The position numbers and the translations under genes were made by a program. DNA of 64,000 nt from Rhododendron vialii (taxonomy: Eukaryota > Streptophyta > Magnoliopsida > Ericales > Ericaceae), in assembly GCF_030253575.1 (NCBI RefSeq), contig NC_080568.1, positions 10,849,001-10,913,000 on the forward strand, read 5' to 3'. Position 1 is the first letter of the stretch; the number at the start of each line of letters is the position of its first letter. The notes below the pieces were generated by a model. That model ran no database searches and was not told the DNA's origin. It saw only the letters and a list, made by a program, of their open reading frames with translations. Positions 49,969-60,865 of the stretch are shown in pieces.

Positions 49969-50548
49969 TCGAATCAATATTGGTCTATACTTAGATTTTA
50001 ATACGCCTGAGAACAATCCCACAAAAGTCTATCAAAATAGTGAGCTTCGCGCTGCTAAAGAAAGGATTGGTGATTTAACAGGATCTCGTGTCCGGCCATC
50101 CTGACTGGGGCTTTTCCGATTGTTCTCTCGTGTAGTTTCTTCTAAGTATTGATCAATAAAGAGGGCCAAATTTGAAAAGGCATTTGCGAATTTGCAATTC
50201 TGTTTCAATAAATCAAACCTTTCAGCATTCTCATTTGCATCGATGTGGGATAAGCCTCGTTGGATCATTTTGGCAATCCGGCACGGTTTACCGGAGCCCG
50301 GGGACCCCGAATGACCAACAACCTTCGACGATGATGAGTCATTCTACCGTTTGACTGTTGCTCTGCGATTACGCGGGCAGCAGGAGGTATATCTTGGCTC
50401 TAGTCCGAGGAACCTGTTACAAACCAAAACCAGCCTTTGCATATACAAAGCATTAGAACTCTCCAAACTAGGACAGGTACCTACAGGGTAAGATGACTTG
50501 CATCTAACCCCCATATACTGTCTACGTGTTACTGCTTTCCCTATCGCA

Positions 50549-51606
50549 TGTACTGTACATACGCAATTTTGCATAGGAGCATGCTTAAGGTTGTCTTGTC
50601 TTTCAAGTTTGTCATGCACTGTCTAAGACGTTGTTGGACCCGATGAGGAGTCGTTCATTCTGTCGAATGTTCGTTATCAATCGCAAAGTCCATAGTTCAA
50701 TGAGACTTTGGGAAATCAAAATTTACTACATCCTTGGCTCATACCCGATTAAGGATTCAACCAACAATAAGGAACAACGAAGTAGTGATGCCGTGTCACT
50801 AGCGCCACCCAGGTTGAAGTGCGTTGTCACTATACACCGCGGTGTTCAAGGTTAAGGTGTCACGCCATCAACGCCGAGTTGTTCCAAGTTCGAAGTTGAA
50901 TCTTCAAAAGGGACTAGCCAAAGATTTAGTCTATTTTAACTTCTTTTAGGATCTGTCAATCTACTCAAGGACACATCGCCGAAAGAGGATTCTGGCAACG
51001 TCTGAAACTCATGAGGCAAACTCGTCTATGGAACTGTACATACATACATTCTGTTTTGCGTAGGAGCATATTTAGGGCGGCTTCTAGGTTGTCTCTCTCT
51101 TTCGAGTCTGTCTTATGCTTATTAGGACGCTGCTAGACCCGATGAAGAGTCGTGCATCTCGATGGTTCACGTTGTTAATTTTTTTTTTTCGAAGTCCTTA
51201 AATCAGCTAGACTTTGAGAAATCAAACCTTATTAAGTCCTTGGCTCATGCCCGATTAAGGATTCGACCGACAATAAGGAACCACAAAGTGTTGGTGTCGT
51301 GACATTGATATCATTCAGGTTACAAGTGCCTTGTCACTTACAACCACCCCGGCTAAAGCACAGTATTGCTCACGCCACCCCGGTTAAGGTGTCACGCCGT
51401 CAATATCGAGTTGTTTCTAATTCAAAGTCGAATCTTCAAATGGGACTAGTTGAAGACTTAGTCTGTTTTGACATCTCTTAGGATCAGTTTGATCTATTCA
51501 AAGGATACACCCCCAAAAAGAATTCTGAGGATTCTGGCAGCCTCCGAACATCATGAGACAAACTTGTCTCTAGTTCTAGAGTCTAGGGTTGACACCGACA
51601 ACGACG
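50549..51606 (+). repeat. 485-bp tandem duplication in the element's leader
   Basis: Blocks 'actgtacatac', 'gcatgctt/gcatattt', 'acccgatgaggagtcgt/acccgatgaagagtcgt', 'cttggctcatacccgatt' and 'aaggtgtcacgcc' occur in the same order from 50549 and again from 51034. A third start ('gtgtacattgcattttgctg') appears at about 51607. Identity is moderate, so the duplication is older than this insertion. Confidence 0.75.
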
Positions 51607-51910
51607 TGTACATTGCATTTTGCTGTAGGAACACCACTGAGCTTTTGTCTTACTTTGCTGTCCGAAGCTTAAAGCCATTGCACCGAACAAGAGAGCACCG
51701 AAAGGAAGAGCCAAACCTACTTGGGAACGTTTGCATCAGAATCCGATTCAAAGGCTTGTTAGGCTAGATTCCCAGTCAGTCACAACGGAGGCTTCTCCAG
51801 GATCACTGTTGGCCGCCCTACAGTCGGGTTCGCCATCGATTTTGCAAAAAGCCACGCTGCCGGCTTCCCCATCTTCAGCTTCTTCATCAAGCTCCATTGA
51901 AAAACCTGCG

Positions 51911-53560
51911 ATGACAGATCAACCGCTCACTCCGGAAACCATGCTCATGAACTTCCAGAACAGTATCACTGCTATGCAACATAGGGCTACTCAGACAGAT
52001 GCTAACATCACTCTCCTAAATGACCTTATCAACACTCGTCTTCCACCAGTGGCCGAAGGGGAAGGCGAGGACGATGAGGATGTTCATGCAGAACCCGTCT
52101 TTATTGAGGATCCAAACCGTGAAGGCCGGCTTATCGTTCAGCCCACTTCTAGAGAGGCTCGTGTGCTTGCTCCAAATCCCGCTGTTGTTAGGCTTGTTCA
52201 AGACCCTGACATAGCTGCTCTTATGGCCAAGATGGCGAAGTTGGAAGAAGCTATTTCAAAATCTGAGAAGATCAGCGCAGGAGGAATTGACCTGGATCGT
52301 CTCTGCCTGTACCCTAATGCTAGGCTTCCTAACAAATTCAAGATGCCTGACTTGGTTAAGTTCGATGGGAGCGGTGATCCCAAGACTCATCTCTTTGGCT
52401 ACCATGCTGCCATGAAGCTGTTGGGTGTGGAAAGTGAGGCCATGTCTCAGCTTTTCCCACAGACTCTCTCTGGGCCTGCCTTCCATTGGTTTCTGTCGCT
52501 TGACATCTCCAAAAGAAGAACTTGGGAAGACATAGGGGCTACCTTTGTCTCGCAGTACAATTACAACTCACAGCTCAAGATGACTACTCGTGAGTTGGAG
52601 TCCACCAAAATGGAAGCAAATGAGTCCTTTGCGGATTTTGTTAAGAGGTGGAGAGCCAAGGCTGCACTAATGACTGATCGCCCGAGCGAGAGGGATCAAC
52701 TTCGCATCATCTCTCGCAATCTCCAGCCTGACTATGCCAAGCACCTCGTGCTGGTTCAAGCATCTGCAAACTTTGAGACTTTCTTCGAGTCAGGCCTAGC
52801 CATCAAGGATGCACTGCAGAGTGGAATTCTGCCTAGGGGAGAGTCCTCCTCACAGAAAGCTAAACCGAGGGCTTACTCTGGAAATAGTAGCGCTCTGTTT
52901 GGTAACAGCAACTACTCCAATACAGCTACAAGTGGGAGCGAGGCTCCAGCTTTCGACTCCAATCGCGCTGTCGATGTCAATCAAGTCCAGAACGCCCAAA
53001 GCTACCGGGCTTGAACCCAGCCTCGAAATTTCTCTGTCTTCGAGGCATCTCTGTCCGCAGTGATGGAAAAACTCGTCAAGTCTGGGCATCTCAAACCCTT
53101 AACCCCAACTTTCCCGCCAAAAGTCCTACCTTCTAGTTACAAACCTCACATCTTCTGTGCCTTCCACCAAATGCCTGGCCATCCCACTGACACATGCTAT
53201 CGTCTTCGACATGAGATTCAAGATCTCATTGACAATGGCACGGTTCAAGTTCCACCAAAGCCCAACGTCATTTCCAACTCCTTGCCTCAACACAACTCTG
53301 ACCCTCTGGTTGGTCAAATATCTATCACCTCCACTCAAATCAACCCGAGCTCCACCATATTCAACCCTAGCCACTATATCGTCCCAGAGAGCCAACCCAA
53401 ACCAATCGTATCCATCCCGTACGAATCGGAGATTAACATGATGGCTGTAGGTTGGGCAATTGAGGTCTTCACTGTCGACACCTGGATTGACAGTAATGAG
53501 GAACTTACAAAGGAGCAGACTGACGGGCTGAGGTTCATTGTTCATGGGAGCACCGAGTAG
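51911..53560 (+). pseudogene. gag of the retrotransposon, one in-frame TGA
   Basis: From ATG 51911 the frame gives a Gag-type capsid region with motifs DPKTHLFGYHAAM, GPAFHWFLSL, WEDIGATFVSQYN, SFADFVKRWRAKA and DQLRIISRNLQPDYAKHL, which belong to the plant gypsy Gag (retrotrans_gag) family. A single TGA at 53012-53014 interrupts the frame, which then stays open to the TAG at 53558. The downstream part has SGHLKPLTPT and a zinc-knuckle-like CAFHQMPGHPTDTCYRLRHE, as usual after Gag in this lineage. The frame is also open upstream of 51911, but only from a TTG. It is otherwise free of frameshifts. Whether the TGA is lethal or read through is unknown. Confidence 0.85.
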
Positions 53561-54130
53561 GTTTGGTCAAAGAAGCTGAGGAAGCCGAAGTGCTGTTGCT
53601 TGGGCCTGACACCCGCTGGATCCTACCTCTTTTTGTGGAAGCTATGGGTAGCTTTTTTTTTTAAATATTGCATTTTCAAATCGCGTCTAGTTTGCATTGG
53701 CGTTTTGTCTGAGTCTGACACAGAGTCTTTTGAGTCGTCTAAGTCTAGCTCTGAGTCGGAGGTTGTGCCTCTTGGCCCTCCACGTCGTAGCTTTTGTTTC
53801 AAGTTTTTGAGTCTGGTGTACTTGGCAACCCCGATGGGCTTTCTTTATGATATGCATTATCTTGCTTCTAAGTACTTTGTTGGCTTGTGAATAAACTGTG
53901 TCGACCCAGACGACGAAGGGATAGATTTCGATGAGATCATTCCTAAGGAAATGTGTTCCCTCGCCGAAAGGGAAGACGAAAGGCATGCTCAGCCTATAAA
54001 TTGAAATAATAGTTTTCAAATAAACTTGAAAGATGAAGTAGACCTCCAAATGGTTCAAACTGGTTCAACACTGTCCCCAGAGGAGCATTGCGCCCGGTCA
54101 GGCAGCCTCAAAGAGTTCATCAATATTTTG
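53561..54130 (+). other. Degraded gag-pol junction region
   Basis: Short conserved-looking patches in shifting frames (GLVKEAEEAEVLLLGPDTRW near 53560-53620, acidic DDEGIDFDEIIPKEM near 53910-53950) look like the spacer before pol in related elements. No protease active-site motif is seen. Confidence 0.45.
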
Positions 54131-54470
54131 GCATGGTCTCTCAAATGACATGCCTAACGTAGACCCTGAGATAAAGGAACATTAAATCTTGTTGCTACCG
54201 GATGCCAAGCCAAAAAGCAGAAGCTCAAAAGGTCCAGCGCCTCATACATGTTCAAGTTTGTAGGAACAACGTTCCACCAAGTACAAGTTAGCAAGTTCAA
54301 AATTGGTCTGGAACGAGACATGTCAACCGAAGCACACTGGACTCTGCGCTATCAAAGCCGTTTTATCTGAGGCTGTGGCCAGAGATCATCGATCTCGACG
54401 ACCTCGATGGCAATCAATTTCAAATACCTTGGTCAACATGAATCAATTCAAAGTCTTTTCCCTGAGAGAA
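54131..54470 (+). pseudogene. Pol scars: start of RT region joined to integrase C-terminal end
   Basis: At 54131-54235 I read AWS, NDMP, VDPEIKEH and LLPDAKP in slipping frames, the block that precedes the reverse-transcriptase fingers in plant gypsy elements. About 160 bp later, 54397-54470 reads DLDGNQFQIPW and NQFKVFS, like the extreme C-terminus of a Tat-type integrase. All catalytic RT, RNase H and integrase motifs between them are absent. A single large internal deletion explains this; the integrase assignment is the weaker half. Confidence 0.45.
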
Positions 54471-56070
54471 GCTCGTTGGGCTGAAAACCCCAAGGGTGGG
54501 CAGTTCCAAGCAAAAGTTAGAGCAGCCTGCTAGACCAAGAACCTATGAAGGAGGTCTAGGCAAAAGTAAAAGCAACATTTGAAAGCTCGCTAGACCGAAA
54601 ACCCGAATGGGCGGTTCTAGGCAAAAGTTAGAGCTTAAAAAGTGAGGTAAAATACTCGAGTGAACCTTAGCCTGAACTACGTTCTGACCTGATTCCCTAG
54701 CTTGGGATACGTAGGCAGTCTCTCTTTGAGACTCGGTCACATTCTATCAATTGGATCCATGGTTGACATTTTGGTACATATCAAAGGTCGAAGAGGATCG
54801 AAGATCAGATCAAGCTGCATTGGAGGAATCAGAAGGGGGAAAACCTTTGTCTTTCAATTTTATTACAAACTGCTTCTTCAATTTACAGGCTGAGCATAAG
54901 TCTTAAAATATTTGAAGCATCAAAAACAGAACGAAATGCTAGTGGCCTTAACCGGCTCACAATTTATTCTAAATTCAGCGAAGTCTGGTATAAGCAACCG
55001 CAACGCGTTTGTTCGAAGTGATGCGCGTTGGTCTCAAACCTGCGCACGCTTCTTGCAACAGACAGTAGCAGTTAGCTACTACCCTCGAATGTCATTCCAG
55101 GGGCTTTTGCCAAGTCTTGTCATACCATGTAAGTCATATGGACTTAATGTGACTGCACGGGGGTGTCGATTTCAGTCTGGGCCTATACGAGTCATTATCT
55201 GCGTCTTATGTCCGTTTTTGCGACATTTTTCCAGCTTTTCAATCAACTGTCGTTTCGAGACGCTTTTCTCGATTTTGTTTGTACAGGTCTTTGTGCCTTT
55301 TTGCATCTTTCGCAAATGTCAGTTTCACCTGTCTAAAGGGATATTGTGAGTTTTGGCACGTTAATGCCCCAAAATTTCATTATCTTCCATTTGTCTAAGG
55401 ATCCGCATCGTATCCTGGGGCTCTTTCTCCCTTTTCGTTCGACCTAGGAGAGTCTGTACATACATGTGTCTCTGTGTATCGACTCAGTTCACTTGTCAAT
55501 GCAAATTAGATATTGGCAGATGGTTTACATATCGATAAACTGGAAAATGCAATTTTTACATTGCTACCCTAGTATCTGTAACCCACAAGCAGTGGAATCT
55601 CTTGAAGCAGCAAGGGCGCGTCAGCCCAATGCCAAGCAAAGCATCTCTGGGGCACATCTGCCCAAGCATCAAAGAAAGGGCACGCAAGCCTAATTCCGTC
55701 AACTGGGGCACGCCAGCCCGCTCGATGTCTCTCTATCTTGGTGCGCATCTCCAGGGCAAAAGGCAGTAAAGTACTTGGGCTCAGTGGTAGTCCTTAGGCA
55801 TCGTTGTCCTCGTAGGAGCCGCCCTTAGCTTGCATCTACATTTTCAATTTGTGCATTTTCTTAGTATGCATCTTTGCATATTGTATATCAATGTTTAAAG
55901 CAGAAAAATTCTATGACGGAATCGCTTCTGTGGGTTAGTGCAAGTATGGGGGAATGCCACACACCACTTTCCTTGTCTCATTTGCCATGGTAACCATCAA
56001 GCACACAACTTCGCTGTCCTGCTCTGTTGGCACTTAGAATGCCTTTTGGGGAATCAGAATTCAATCCAAT
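54471..56070 (+). other. Noncoding 3' region of the retrotransposon
   Basis: It contains twice-repeated 'gctagaccgaaaaccc'/'gctagaccaagaacc' with 'ggcaaaagttagag' words (54480-54640), then a 'gggatacgtaggcagtc' block (54705) known from Tat-type 3' regions. I see no gene in the rest. Confidence 0.5.
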
Positions 56071-56700
56071 TCAACGGCACGGTCATTCTGAAGCATGATC
56101 TGCCCGTCTCAAATCAACGACAGCCGGTCCTGTCCAACGTTCAACGGCTCGATCATTCTGCACACTGATCTGCCCGTCTCAAATCAACGACAGCCAGTCC
56201 CGTCCAACGTTCAACGGCTCGATCATTCTGCACACTGATCTACCCGTCTCAAGTCAACGACAGCCAGTCCTGTCCAAATCTCAACGGCATGATCATTCTG
56301 CACACTGATCTGCCCAGTTCAAATCAACGACAGCCGGTCCTGTCATTTTCTCAACGGCTCGATCATTCTACACACTGATCTTCCCCTTTCAAATCAACGA
56401 CAACCAGTCCTGTCCATTTCTCAACGGCATGATCATTCTGCACACTGATCTTTCCGTCTCAAATCAACGACAGCCGGTCCTGTCCATTTCTCAACGGCAT
56501 GATCATTCTGCACACTGATCTTCCCGTCTCAAATCAACGACAGCCGGTCCTGTCCAAATCTCAATGGCTCGATCATTCTGCACACTGATCTGCCCGTCTC
56601 AAATCAACGACAGCCGGTCCTGTCCAAAACTCAACGGCTTGATCATTCTGCACACTGATCCGCCCATCTCAAATCAACGACAGTCGGTCCTGTCCAATGT
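56071..56700 (+). repeat. Nine 70-bp tandem repeats
   Basis: Units start exactly every 70 bp (56071, 56141, ... 56631) with 'tcaacggc'. Each contains 'gatcattctgcacactgatc', 'ccgtctcaaatcaacgacag' and 'ccggtcctgtcc'. Units differ by substitutions but none changes length. Shortened, diverged units continue at 56701-56820 and 57113-57420. Confidence 0.95.
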
Positions 56701-56821
56701 TCAACGGCTTGATCATTTATACTGATGATCGCCCCATCCTGTCAAATTCTTCAACGGTTTGATCACTCAGCTCATTGATCTCTCCGTCCGCATCCACGAC
56801 AGCCGGTCCTGTCAAGTCCAA

Positions 56822-57100
56822 TGACGGTCAGCCATATCGTCCGACCCAATCAACCCGATGGTCAGCCATATCATCAACGACGGTCAGCCATATCGTCTGA
56901 TCCAATCAACCCGATGGTCAGCCATATCATCCATGACGGGCAGCCATATCAGTCATTCAACGATGGTCAGCCATATCATCCATGACGGTCAGCCATATCA
57001 GTCATTCAACGATGGTCAGCCATATCATCCATGACGGTTAGCCATATCAGTCATTCAACGATGATCAGCCATATCATCCATAACGGTCAGCCATATCGTC
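56822..57100 (+). repeat. Eleven short repeats around GGTCAGCCATATC
   Basis: The core occurs eleven times at spacings alternating around 22 and 33 bp. It is preceded alternately by 'gat' and 'gac' and followed by 'atccat', 'gtc' or 'agtcattcaac', so it is a higher-order dimer repeat. It is unrelated by eye to the 70-bp unit. Confidence 0.9.
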
Positions 57101-57930
57101 TATCTCCACCAAATCAACGGCTTGATCATTCTGCACACTGATCAGCCCGTCTCCTGTCATGACTTCAACGGTTCGATCATTTATATTGATGATCCTTCCA
57201 TCCTGTCTACAACGGTTCGATCATTTATACTGATGATCCTCCTATCCAGACTTCAACGGTTCGATCATTTATACTGATGATCCTTCCTGTCAAATCCCCC
57301 AACGGCTTGATCTTTCGGTACACTGATCAGCCCATCTCTTGTCACAATTCCCCAACGGTTTGATCATTCGGCACATTGATCTCCCCGTTCGCCTTCACGA
57401 CAGCCGGTCCTGTCAAATCCATAAACAACGACCAGAACATCATTCGATGGTCCGTTCATCCGCAACTGATTGTTCCCCAGGAGAGTCCGTCTTGGCCTGT
57501 CCTGAACGACAATCACCCTCAGTCTAGCCGCAAGTGCATCTTTCAGCAGGCTTATTGCTCTGTCTCGGATGGTCTTTGATAAGGAGATTGGCTCTGATTC
57601 CCTACAGATGGAATTCAACCTGCCTGACACGACCTACTCGTGTTCGTTGAAATACTTTGTGCCGAGGATAGCTTGATCCCCAGCAACGACGGCCTGTCCC
57701 GTCCACATCTGCAACGACAGCCTGTTCTGTCCAAATTCGATCAACAAGCGGCGATTCACTCGTCCACTTCTACTTCCATCCTCGACAATGGACAGCTAGT
57801 CCATTCCACCGATCAGGTTCCTTAAATTTACTTGTCTACTTTGCTAGTATGGTCTGCTCTGGATTGCCATGAGGTGTGTCTAGAAACCTTTGACGTTACT
57901 TGTACCAAGTCAATGGTGCTTCAAGTGCCG

Positions 57931-57945
57931 TCAAAGGGGGGCTAC
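57931..57945 (+). other. Polypurine tract
   Basis: TCAAAGGGGGGCTAC ends directly at the 3' LTR. An A/G-rich run here is the expected plus-strand primer. Confidence 0.75.
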
Positions 57946-59811
57946 TGTAGACACCCCAATCTGGGCTTCCAGATTAGTTTACTTACGGTATTTGATTCCC
58001 CGATGATGAAATGGATTAAGAACACCCCGGGAATGTCGAGTGTTTGAGCTTTAAGTGTTTGCAAAACCCTTGAACCTAACCTAGCCTAAGCCACTTCAAA
58101 AACCAAAAACCCTACTGATGCACGCCAGGGCGCAACCATCCCGCGCCAGGGCGCACCATCGCGCGCCCGACTCACTCCATCGCGCGACAGTGCGCCAGGG
58201 CGCACCATCGCGCGACAGACTCACTATGTCGCGCGATGGTCAAAGCTGTCCCCATCACCTTTATCAGCTGGGATGCTTAGCCACCAAGCAAACCTCAACC
58301 AGCCTCGTGGACTGGCTGAGCTCCTCTCATTACACCAACCAGATTTATCACCATCCATCCCTATAAATACCCCAATTCTTCTTCCATTAAAAGGGTTCAA
58401 AAAAAATTGATACATGAAGGGTTAGAAAATCCACTCCTTGGGTTAGAAAGGTTACAAAATCTTACACCCCATTTTCACACCACTTTCAAACATCAAAGTT
58501 CAAACACCTTTCAAACTCAAAACCGAAGGTATAACTTACATTTGTTCTATTTTCTGTTCTGATCTCTGAGGGGGGTTGGCAGGGCCAAGGCTGGTAATCA
58601 ATACCAGTTCTGGTCCTAAAGCTGGCAAGGTTTCAAAAACCGTCATGGTAGGAACCAGCGCGCGATGGTCCCACTCTCTCGCGCGACACTTTGGTGCTGC
58701 ATAAGATGGACCACGTGGGGATTGGTGTCCTACTGTTTTGTGCTTTATTTTGTGTATAGATCACTCTGTTGAGCATGTTAATAACCAGTTTACTGCTTTC
58801 CTTTGTTAGAAATTGCTAGCCGTAGTTCAATTTGCATGTCTTCTGTTTTGGAGTACCCCTGGGATCATTCTGGACCTATCCCAGAACCCAGAAATGTGTA
58901 AACCAAATACTGGTCCGCGCCAGGGCGCACCATCGCGCGCCAGACTGGCTCCATCGCGCGACAGTGCGCCAAGGCGCATCCTCGCGCGCCAGACTGGCTC
59001 CGTCGCGCGATAGTATGCCTCTGATCAGTGAGTGGCCTTGCACGGGTAGCTTGGTTTTAGGTCATTATTTTGTCCCCACACTGTTTATGGGGTGTTTTAT
59101 TAATTTGTAGGGCTTTACAGCCTTTAAACTGTATATTATGCTGCTATATGAACTGCGTGGTTTGTCCTGGGTGTGCACTGGTCCTTCCAGAGCCCAGATG
59201 GTTTTGAGAATAAGAGTTGTGGGTTTGAGCTCACCGGCGCGCGCGTGTCTTGGAGTTGTGCGCGTAGGAATAAACAGCATGCAGTGACTTGTTCAGTGCA
59301 TACTGGTTTCTTCCTACGCACGTCACTCCAAAACAGGGGCCTCCCAGTTTGTTTAAACTTCCACAGCAGTCTGTTCTCATCCTATACTAACTGCTCATCC
59401 ATGCTATCATTCACGTCTTGCAAACATGTTACAGTTTTAAATCCCCGATTAACTGTTCCCCTGCCATAATTGGCTAAAAATTGATTAATGAAACAGAATC
59501 GCAAACAAATATTTTTTGCAAATGCCTAAGTAGAGACCGATCTCCGGATTGGGCGAGAGGGGTGCCATAAAACCCTTCCCCTCTCGTAACCTGGCTCCTG
59601 AACCCAGATATGGTTATGACGGACTGGTCCTTTAACTTTTTCAAATCAAACAGCGCGGCAAGTGCTTCGAAATACGGTTCCTTGGGTGTCGGACCTTCAA
59701 ACCCGAATGGCGACTCTGTATTTTGCGAGCGCTTGCTTCCCCGCTTGCGCTCCCTCGATCTGGGCCCTTACGTCTCGGAATCCGAAAATTCCGAAGGGCA
59801 CGCTGCCCACA
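57946..59811 (+). repeat. 3' LTR of the gag-only element
   Basis: This LTR is 1866 bp and matches the 5' LTR except for about thirty substitutions and the 10-bp indel. An intact TATAAATA box lies at 58362-58369. Confidence 0.93.
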
Positions 59812-59816
59812 CGACC

Positions 59817-60543
59817 TCAGACCATCTGCAATCTTGACCCATTTTAAGACTCAAATTTAAATTTTGGGCAAAACCCTCAAAAATCCATCTCCAATCGTGT
59901 CCCAAACCTTTCCTCATTTTTGGGTTTTACCCATTTCTTTGCCCAAATCTGGGACAAAGAAAGCCTCTTCCCATTTTTCAACAGCTCCTTTCTCCTTTCC
60001 AAAGGCTCTTTCTTTGGTAATAATAGCCTCTCGTCCGTATTTGAACAAACTCCATTCAACCAATAGTTCAAGCTCCCTTGTTTTCATCTGAACAAACTTC
60101 ATTCAACTAATAGTTCAAGCTCCTTTGTTTTCATCTAAACAAACTCCATTCAAGGAAGAAAGTCTTTTATTACCCACTATTCCACATTCCCCTATCTCTC
60201 TAAATAGGTTGCGTTCAAAATCCTCATAAATTTGGTATCAGTTGTTTGGGAGAGATAGAATTAGGAGGGAAATGATCTCTCCAACATAAATCTGGTAAGG
60301 TTGTCTTGTATAAGACAAAATTAAGGGAAATTTGGTTACAAATATGTGAAAAATGAGAGAAAAATAAAATAGGAGGAGATTTTGTTGGTAAAAAAAATGA
60401 GGGAAACCAAAAGGGAGGCTTAATTATTCATCTTAGAAGCCTAACAGACTTATGATTTCGTCCCCCCATTCTTAGCTATTTATGATTCCGTCATCCTCTT
60501 AGTTTTTATGTTGTTTCTGCCCTTTTTTCGTTGTTTTACCTAT

Positions 60544-60583
<40 letters not shown>

Positions 60584-60865
60584 ATATAGAGAGAGATTGG
60601 AATTTGGGGACGAAACCATAAATCTTTCCGTCCTCGCGAGAGTGCTGTTTCTTCTGGATATCAGTTCTGCGAAATCCTCGCGTCCTCGTCTCGAGATTGT
60701 CGTGATTGATATCAATCGACATATCCATCCTAAACGGAAATAATCTATTCGAATTTGGGGCTGAAATTTTTTGGAAAACCCTTCTCTGTATAAACCCAAA
60801 CTAGTCGGAGAACCCAATCCCGTACGTCCTCTATTTTTTCGAATACCGTCGACGCCCAACGGCGA
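59817..60865. other. Intergenic and upstream region of the right-edge gene
   Basis: The first 150 bp ('gaccatctgcaatc', 'ccatctccaatcgtgtccc', 'ttttgggttttaccc') resembles a MITE end without a clear partner. An approximately 46-bp tandem duplication ('caatagttcaagctccctt') lies at about 60050-60130. A (TA)n-(CA)n tract occupies 60544-60583. The last 300 bp is the likely promoter and leader of the next gene. Confidence 0.5.

Larger units (their letters stand above)
48074..59811 (+). mobile_element. Complete non-autonomous gag-only LTR retrotransposon (TR-GAG-like, Tat/Ogre-type)
   Basis: Two LTRs (48074-49949 and 57946-59811) both run from TGTAGACACCCC to GCCCACA. The element is bounded by exact CGACC duplications (48069-48073 and 59812-59816). 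In order it contains: a primer-binding site, a leader with a 485-bp duplication, gag, short degenerate pol scars, a 3' region with tandem repeat arrays, and a polypurine tract. There is no protease, usable reverse transcriptase or integrase. Gag plus the LTR style and 3' repeats fit the Tat/Ogre side of Ty3/gypsy, and the architecture fits the described TR-GAG group. I count about thirty substitutions and one 10-bp indel between the LTRs, suggesting a fairly young insertion. Movement would need pol from a partner. Confidence 0.92.

Noticed and set aside
56071..57100. CRISPR-like array of regular repeats
   Set aside because: Units are contiguous tandem repeats with no unique spacers, in a plant retrotransposon.
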